Part shown: one piece after another, positions 58,993 through 64,000 of the stretch | How positions within the stretch are numbered: position 1 is the first letter of the stretch | How the letters are laid out: every line of letters starts with the position of its first letter | Assembly: GCA_003996215.1 (NCBI GenBank) | Contig: QJPP01001526.1 | Location: 1 to 64,000, forward strand | Length of the DNA: 64,000 nucleotides | DNA from: Jaltomata sinuosa | Lineage: Eukaryota > Streptophyta > Magnoliopsida > Solanales > Solanaceae | Direction of reading: 5' to 3' | Made by a program: the position numbers and the translations under genes | Notes under the pieces: generated by a model | What the model saw: the letters and a program-made list of their open reading frames with translations, nothing else | The model's database searches: none | Told to the model about the DNA's origin: nothing

Positions 58993-59320
58993 TATCTGTT
59001 ATCGTGCCACATAGTGGAATTCGGGGTGCTTTGGCAATTATAAGACTAATATTTTGTAGACATGAAATATTAATGGAAGAGAATTGATTCATTCTGAGGG
59101 ATTAAAAAAAGGAGGGAAGGCGTGTGGCTGTCCACGCTTTATAAAGCGGCCAGCCACTCACGACCTCCCACATAAGTCATAATTGACGGCCGTTAACTTT
59201 TATCTTAAAGCGTGAGCACCTCCACGCTTTTGTCCCTTTGGTCTATTTCTCTTTTTCAGTTACCCTTTTGGAATTTTTGATCAAAAAAGTTACCCTTTAG
59301 GCTCCGGAGTAGTTTTTCTG

Positions 59321-59724
59321 CATGTGCAAGTCATGTAGTATACGACTTCATAAAAATAATGTTGATATTATTAGAATAAAGTTTCAAGTAAATAATTAAA
59401 CATAAAAGAATAAAATACAAATTTATGTTTGGCTAATATCATTTGAACCTGTAGATACATATAATAATCAAAGTTTAAGTCTATGGAGAAAGAGACGTTT
59501 CTTTAATAGTGTGATTTTCTACTTCGATCAATGTTATAGTTTGAAGTTGTATACAATCATACTCTATCACAATAACACTATTCAAATCGAATAGTTGTTC
59601 AAGTTTTTCAAGGTAGTCCATGAAGGTTATTTTACTGTACTTCCCAAAAGATTTTTTCTTCACGCTCTTCTTTCTCTTCCAACATGACCCTTAAGCCCTA
59701 ATTTTTCTATGTCTACGACAGTCG
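59321..59724. other. Unassigned AT-rich segment
   Basis: I see no gene here. The right part may be the LINE 5' UTR. Confidence 0.4.
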
Positions 59725-61424
59725 ATGGCTGGTCAACCCCTATCAATTACATACTCTGATTTTCCTCCATTAGGCACTATGGTTTCAAACATCACTAGAA
59801 AAAACAAAGAGTTTTGCAATACAACAGACGAGAAATATGTGGACAAATTCAAACCATCTTTTTCAGTAAAGAATGAAAATGAGTCAATTCCATTTAAGAA
59901 AGCAAAATTTATTGATGGCACTTCTTGAACACGATGGACAACAGATGAAGTGGATCGAATGAATAAATTGAACAAATTGCAACACGCAATTTTTGACAAA
60001 TTTTCTTATGCATGGTTGGCCAGAACTTGAAGTAATCCGACAAAAACTCCCATCACAATCTGGCATGAAAGGAGATTGGTCTATTGGCTTATTTGGCAAT
60101 CAACATATCCTCATTAGGTTATTATTGATGAAAGATTTTGTCAATCTCATTTCAAAAGGGGCTTTCTATATCACGTGTAAATAGGGGTACTCATATCTTA
60201 TGAGGATCCTAATTTACGATGTTCAATTCAAAGTTGAGGAGGAAACCACCAAGGCTACGACGTTGATCTCCTTTCCTAATCTAATGCCTATATATTTTGT
60301 AAAGGAGCCCCTTTTCTCTCTAGCGTCAAAAGTAGGTAAATCCTTACAACTTGACCTGGCAACAATCAACAAAACCACAAAAAGTTTTGCTAGGGTTAAA
60401 GTTTTGGTGAATCTCATGGCTGACTTGCCACAGTCTGTTATCATGGACATAGAAGAGGGAGAATGGGAGAAACTAGGGAGGAAATAGTGAACATCAAGTA
60501 CGACTATCTACCCAAGTACTGCATGAAATGTAAAATTCAGGGACATAACATAAAGGAGTGTAGAATCCTAAATCCAGAATTACAACAAAAAAAAAAAAGA
60601 AAAACAAAAATGACGAGGAAATTGTAGTTGAGCCTAGTGAAATCCCAATCAGACATAGACCATTCCAGAACGGCAAGGAAAGAATTCTTTCAAGCGGCAA
60701 GGTAGTTGGGGATCTAGGCAATTGGAAGGCAAGACCTCAAAGAAATGAACAAATTCCTATTAACGAGGAAGACAGTTCGAGTCAAGAAGTAATAGTTGGC
60801 AATAACTTTGATGCCCTTATGCATGAAGAGGATACCAAAGCAATAAAGGATGAAAAACAAAAAAATAATGGAGTTAATAACAATGCAAGTGGAGAAAAGG
60901 AGGGCATAATAAGTAAGCAACCAAGAAATGAAATTTAGCAAAGTGATAAAAAGGTTCAAATAGAGCACAACAAGAATTTACTAGCAATAGGTTACACAAT
61001 AGAGACAGTGAATGCAAGCCGTACAAGGGAGTTTATTTCTCCCCCGAAGGAGTCCTTAAACCATTCCAAACATCAGGGGGAAAAACTAAGCAATGAGGTG
61101 ACTAAAACCAGCTCTTGGGGTGAAAGAGTAGAAGAAGGAGAACTGGTTGATCTACAAGAAATAGGTCACACAATAGAGGCAGTTAATGCAAGCCCTACAA
61201 GGGAGTTTATTCTCCCCTGAAGGAGTCCTTAAACAAGTACAAATAGCAGGGAAGAGAATTAAGTAACAAGGTGACTAAAACCAGCTCTCGAGGTGAAAAA
61301 GTAGAAGAATAGGTAGAAGAAGGAGAACTGCTTGATCTGAGTAGGGAGCCTGGGGGAAATTTTGCAAGATAAGGTGGAAATATGTAAAGAGGAAGAAGAT
61401 ACAAAGGATAATAACATTGCTATT
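59725..61424 (+). pseudogene. LINE ORF1 (DUF4283 and CCHC type), decayed
   Basis: Starts MAGQPLSITYSDFPPLG and continues through broken frames: TRWTTDEVDRMNKLNKLQHA, FLMHGWPELEVIRQKLPSQ, KGDWSIGLFGNQHILIRLLL, PNLMPIYFVKEPLFSLASKVGKSL and VLVNLMADLPQSVIMDIE. It then reaches a zinc knuckle near 60515 (KYCMKCKIQGHNIKECRI) and a charged, repeat-bearing tail. This is the nucleic-acid-binding ORF1 of plant L1-type LINEs. Stops and frameshifts are frequent. Endonuclease and RT would follow but element E begins at 61425. Confidence 0.82.
60991..61340 (+). repeat. 174-bp direct duplication in the LINE ORF1 tail
   Basis: The segment from 60991 (ACACAATAGAGACAG, CAAGGGAGTTTATT, GACTAAAACCAGCTCT) repeats from 61165 with small changes and indels. 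Confidence 0.8.
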
Positions 61425-61696
61425 TGTTGGTGACTAGAGTTAGGACTCTACCATGCAGACTTGTATTACACTTAGGAGACTATGTGATATGGTGTATATG
61501 ATAAGCAGTGGGAGTGTATTACACTTAGGTTTATGAAACTGTACTAGGAGTTAACTTATGTAGTATAACTCTATTAGAACTCTACAGTTGTACACAAAGC
61601 ACAACCTATATAATGAGGCATTGTGCAGCAGTTGTAGACACAAATTGCATCAATAATGTTGAGTTTTCTTTTTTATTTTGTGCCTTATTTTCTACA
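61425..61696 (+). repeat. 5' LTR of element E
   Basis: Begins TGTTGGTGACTAGAG, ends TTCTACA immediately before the primer site. The start is inferred because the 3' LTR is outside the window. Confidence 0.7.
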
Positions 61697-61710
61697 TGGT
61701 ATCAGAGCTC
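61697..61710 (+). other. Primer binding site of element E
   Basis: TGGTATCAGAGCTC, an initiator tRNA-Met type site adjacent to the LTR. Confidence 0.87.
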
Positions 61711-61761
61711 TAAATATAAGCAAGAAACTGCGCAATTAATCCCACCAAAATTCTCACAACA

Positions 61762-62680
61762 ATGGCCTCACACACCTATATGTCACTATCAACTTCCTCA
61801 CTACATCACCTTATTGTTGCCTATCCAATCAAGCTTAAGCCTACTAATTAATTGATATGGAGAACTCAGATCATGCAACTCATGCAAGTTCTGAAAGTAA
61901 CTGACTTGATCAAAGAAGCAAAACTAATTGCTGAGACTTCAACTACCACAGAAGGGAAGGACAAAGTTGTTGAAGGGAAGGAGGCTGCAGATTTTGGTAG
62001 TGTTTGGGAAGAGAAGGATATGCTATTGAGAACATGGATCTCAGGTACCATGACTGAAGAGAGCAGGTATCTCATTGTGGGTTGTTCTACAGTCAAAGAG
62101 ATGTGAGAATGCTTGAAAGAAGCATATCTTCAAGCAACTAAGGACAAGAAATTTCAACTAAAACAACAATTTTAGAACTTCAAGTTAGGATCCAGAAAAC
62201 TTGATGAGCATATGAAAGAGTTCAAAGGTGTATGTGATGGCCTTGCAGCCATTCACAAACTTATTGATGAGGATACCAAAGTAATCAACTTTGCTAGAGG
62301 TTTAGGCCCTAAATATAGGATCTTCAGGACTGTTATGCTTGGAAAGGCACTATATCCCACACTCACTCAGTTTGTCAATGCATTGAGAGGCTTTGACATG
62401 AGGGAAGATGATGAGAAGGTGCCATGGGAGAATCTAACATGGCCTTCTCTGCACAAAGGGGCAGAGGCAGAGGTAGAGGCAACTACAACCAAAATAAAGG
62501 TAACAACAACAACTACAACTTAAGGGGGGAGGTTTCAAGCCTGCTGGATAAGGAAACTACACTAAAAATAGCCAAAATATGCAGGTCTCAAACCAAACTA
62601 AAGACAAAGACTCATCATCTAGTGCTTATCAAATCTGTGGTAGGAATAACCACACTGAACTAAAATATTTCTATAGGTGA
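61762..62680 (+). pseudogene. Copia gag of element E
   Basis: ATG at 61762. The frame runs through YPIKLKPTN, a TAA (where element D reads Tyr), LIWRTQIMQLMQVLKVTDLI, then a TGA near 62104, TAG near 62173 and TAA at 62521. Typical motifs: WISGTMTEESRYLI, LGSRKLDEHMKEFKGVCDGL, VINFARGLGPKYRIF. The zinc-knuckle region (about 62630) is present but frameshifted. Confidence 0.8.
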
Positions 62681-62764
62681 AACTACTCATATTAGGCTGC
62701 AGAAGAACTTCCACAAGCCTTAGCAGCAGTCAACTTTCAAGGCACAACAACTGAGGACAACACA

Positions 62765-63352
62765 ATGTATGTGGACTCTGGAGCAACCAATCACCTGACC
62801 AATAACATAGGTAATCTATCTGATCTTAAAACTTACAAAGGAACTGATAAGATTATTGTTGGCAATGGATCACATTTAAACATTACACACATTGGAAATA
62901 TAACAAAGTCAGGTTTTAAGGTTACAGAGATACTTGTAGTTCCTGAAATAAGTAAGAACTTATTGTATGTTAGCAAGCTTGCAAAAGACAATTGTTGTAC
63001 TCTTGAGTTTGATAAATTTGATTTTGTTGTTAAGGAAAATAAGTCAGGGAAACAAATTGTCAAGGGAACTAGGAAAGAAGGACTTTATGCACTGGAAGAT
63101 AAAAACATCTATGCCTTGACAGCAACCCCAGACTGGAGGAAGACAGATTGTATTTGGCATGCTAGATTTGGTCATCCTAGTTTGAAGTCCTTACAGTTTT
63201 TGAGTAGAAATAAGCATATAGATATTAAGAGTTGGAATAAATTGCCTACTATTTGTACTAGCTGTCAGTTAAGAAAAAGTTGTAAGCTCCCTTTTGCATT
63301 GAGAAATAAAATTGAAAAGGAACCATTACTCAAGATTCATTGTGATCTTTGA
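62765..63352 (+). CDS. Copia protease and integrase N-terminus, element E
   Basis: A 195-residue open stretch. The aspartic protease active site DSGATNHLT is at residues 4-12. The pre-integrase zinc region has WHARFGHPSLKSL (about 133-145) and CTSCQLRKSCKLPF (about 165-178). It ends at HCDL, just before the first TGA. The integrase core continues in the next feature. Protease would cut the polyprotein. Confidence 0.8.
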   Translation: MYVDSGATNHLTNNIGNLSDLKTYKGTDKIIVGNGSHLNITHIGNITKSGFKVTEILVVPEISKNLLYVSKLAKDNCCTLEFDKFDFVVKENKSGKQIVKGTRKEGLYALEDKNIYALTATPDWRKTDCIWHARFGHPSLKSLQFLSRNKHIDIKSWNKLPTICTSCQLRKSCKLPFALRNKIEKEPLLKIHCDL

Positions 63353-64000
63353 GGTCCAGTCCCTGTTGAATCATCCCAACTCAGGAAGTACTATGTTTTA
63401 TTTGTGGATGATAACACAAGATATACCTGGTTATATACAATAAGAAAGAAGTGTGAGTTCTATGTGACTTTCCTTAAGTTTCAAAAATGGGTTAAAAAAT
63501 AATTTTCAAAGCCAATTAAGATCTTTCAGTGTGATAGAGGTGGTGAGTTCATCAGTAATGAATTCATTAAACATTTGGAAAATTGTGGAATCATTAGACA
63601 AGTATCATGTCCCAATACTCCTGAACAAAATGGTATCTCTGAGAGAAAACATAGGCATATAGTATAAACAGGTTTAACTCTACTCTTTCATGCAAAAAAG
63701 CCTATGTTTCTGTGGGTGGAAACCTTTCTCATCGCAGTCTTCTTGATAAATAGACTGCCATCCTTAGTCCTAAAGAATGAGATACCTTTTGTTAAATTTC
63801 ATGGAGCATCGCCAGACTACAATAGCTTGAAAGTATTTGGATGTAGGTGTTATCCACATCTTAAGGGACAGACAAAGTTTGAACCTAAAACTTACCCATG
63901 TGTGTTTATTGGATACAGTAGTCTACACAAAGGCTACAGGTGCTATCAACCATCTACTAAGAGGGTCTTTATATCAAGACATGTGATCTTTGATGAGAAC
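63353..64000 (+). pseudogene. Copia integrase core of element E
   Basis: Continues in frame after TGA (63350-63352): GPVPVESSQLRKYYVLFVDD, then TAA near 63500, QCDRGGEF (second catalytic Asp, about 63530), TPEQNGISERKH (catalytic Glu, about 63640), TAA near 63665, FLIAVFLINRLPS, LKVFGCRCYPHLKG, FIGYSSLHKGYRCY. The D-D-E residues are all retained, but three stops break the frame. It runs past the window edge. Confidence 0.82.

Larger units (their letters stand above)
57630..59309. mobile_element. Mutator-like (MULE) non-autonomous element with about 200-bp inverted repeats
   Basis: The arms 57630-57829 and 59115-59309 are inverted copies, about 90% alike by eye (shared TCCGGAGCCTAAAGG, TAACGGCCGTCA, GCTTTATAAAGCG). 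An 11-bp direct repeat TAGTTTTTCTG flanks the element (57619-57629 and 59310-59320). Long terminal inverted repeats with a 9-11-bp duplication are the mark of MULEs. No transposase. The interior holds a possible captured gene piece, a TA microsatellite and a Stowaway copy. Confidence 0.83.
61425..64000 (+). mobile_element. Element E: Ty1/copia retrotransposon (runs off the window)
   Basis: 5' LTR 61425-61696, primer site at 61697, then gag, protease and integrase with scattered stop codons. Related to element D but better preserved. Presumed left target duplication CTATT (61420-61424). Confidence 0.86.

Overview
The window reads as nuclear DNA of a flowering plant, most likely a member of the Solanaceae. 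The grounds are its Ogre/Tat, Athila-like and copia retrotransposons with plant tRNA-type primer sites, its Stowaway and short inverted-repeat MITEs, and one intron-containing plant gene. No bacterial, organellar, rRNA or tRNA gene was seen. By far the largest part is transposable elements inserted into one another; the only convincing host gene is at 53258-57502.

Left part (1-36830): four insertions nested like Russian dolls. The oldest is element C (Ty3/gypsy-type LTRs, initiator-Met primer site, 30153-36830). Its left LTR is broken by element A', an Ogre-like retrotransposon on the minus strand (22731-30152). A' is broken in its gag gene by a tandem pair of Athila-like gag-pro elements, B (10915-22730, plus strand, LTR-body-LTR-body-LTR). 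The first LTR of B is broken by element A, a second, young Ogre-like copy on the minus strand (1-10914). The left halves of all four lie outside the window. Element A has almost identical LTRs, has lost most of gag-pol, and keeps one open frame that fuses the gag start to the integrase end.

Middle part (36831-52621): a low-complexity segment, then a copia element D (37499-51897) into whose gag a gypsy-type element F (38012-47623) has inserted. To the right is the end of a CACTA DNA transposon with subterminal repeats.

Right part (52622-64000): a five-exon gene for a small C2-domain protein of the elicitor-responsive (ERG3-like) type, with an unusual tail of six 18-residue repeats. Each of its four introns carries a transposon. 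A Mutator-like element with about 200-bp inverted repeats sits just downstream (57630-59309) and carries a possible signal-peptide fragment. Then come a decayed LINE ORF1 (59725-61424) and a second copia element, E (from 61425), which runs off the window.

The most interesting signals are: an inverted TGACG-type palindrome module upstream of the TATA box, shared by the LTRs of two different retrotransposon families (B and C); the gag-integrase chimera in a recently moved Ogre derivative; a nonsense codon shared by both B copies at the same place in gag; and the repeat-expanded tail of the C2 gene. All comparisons were made by eye, so identities are estimates.
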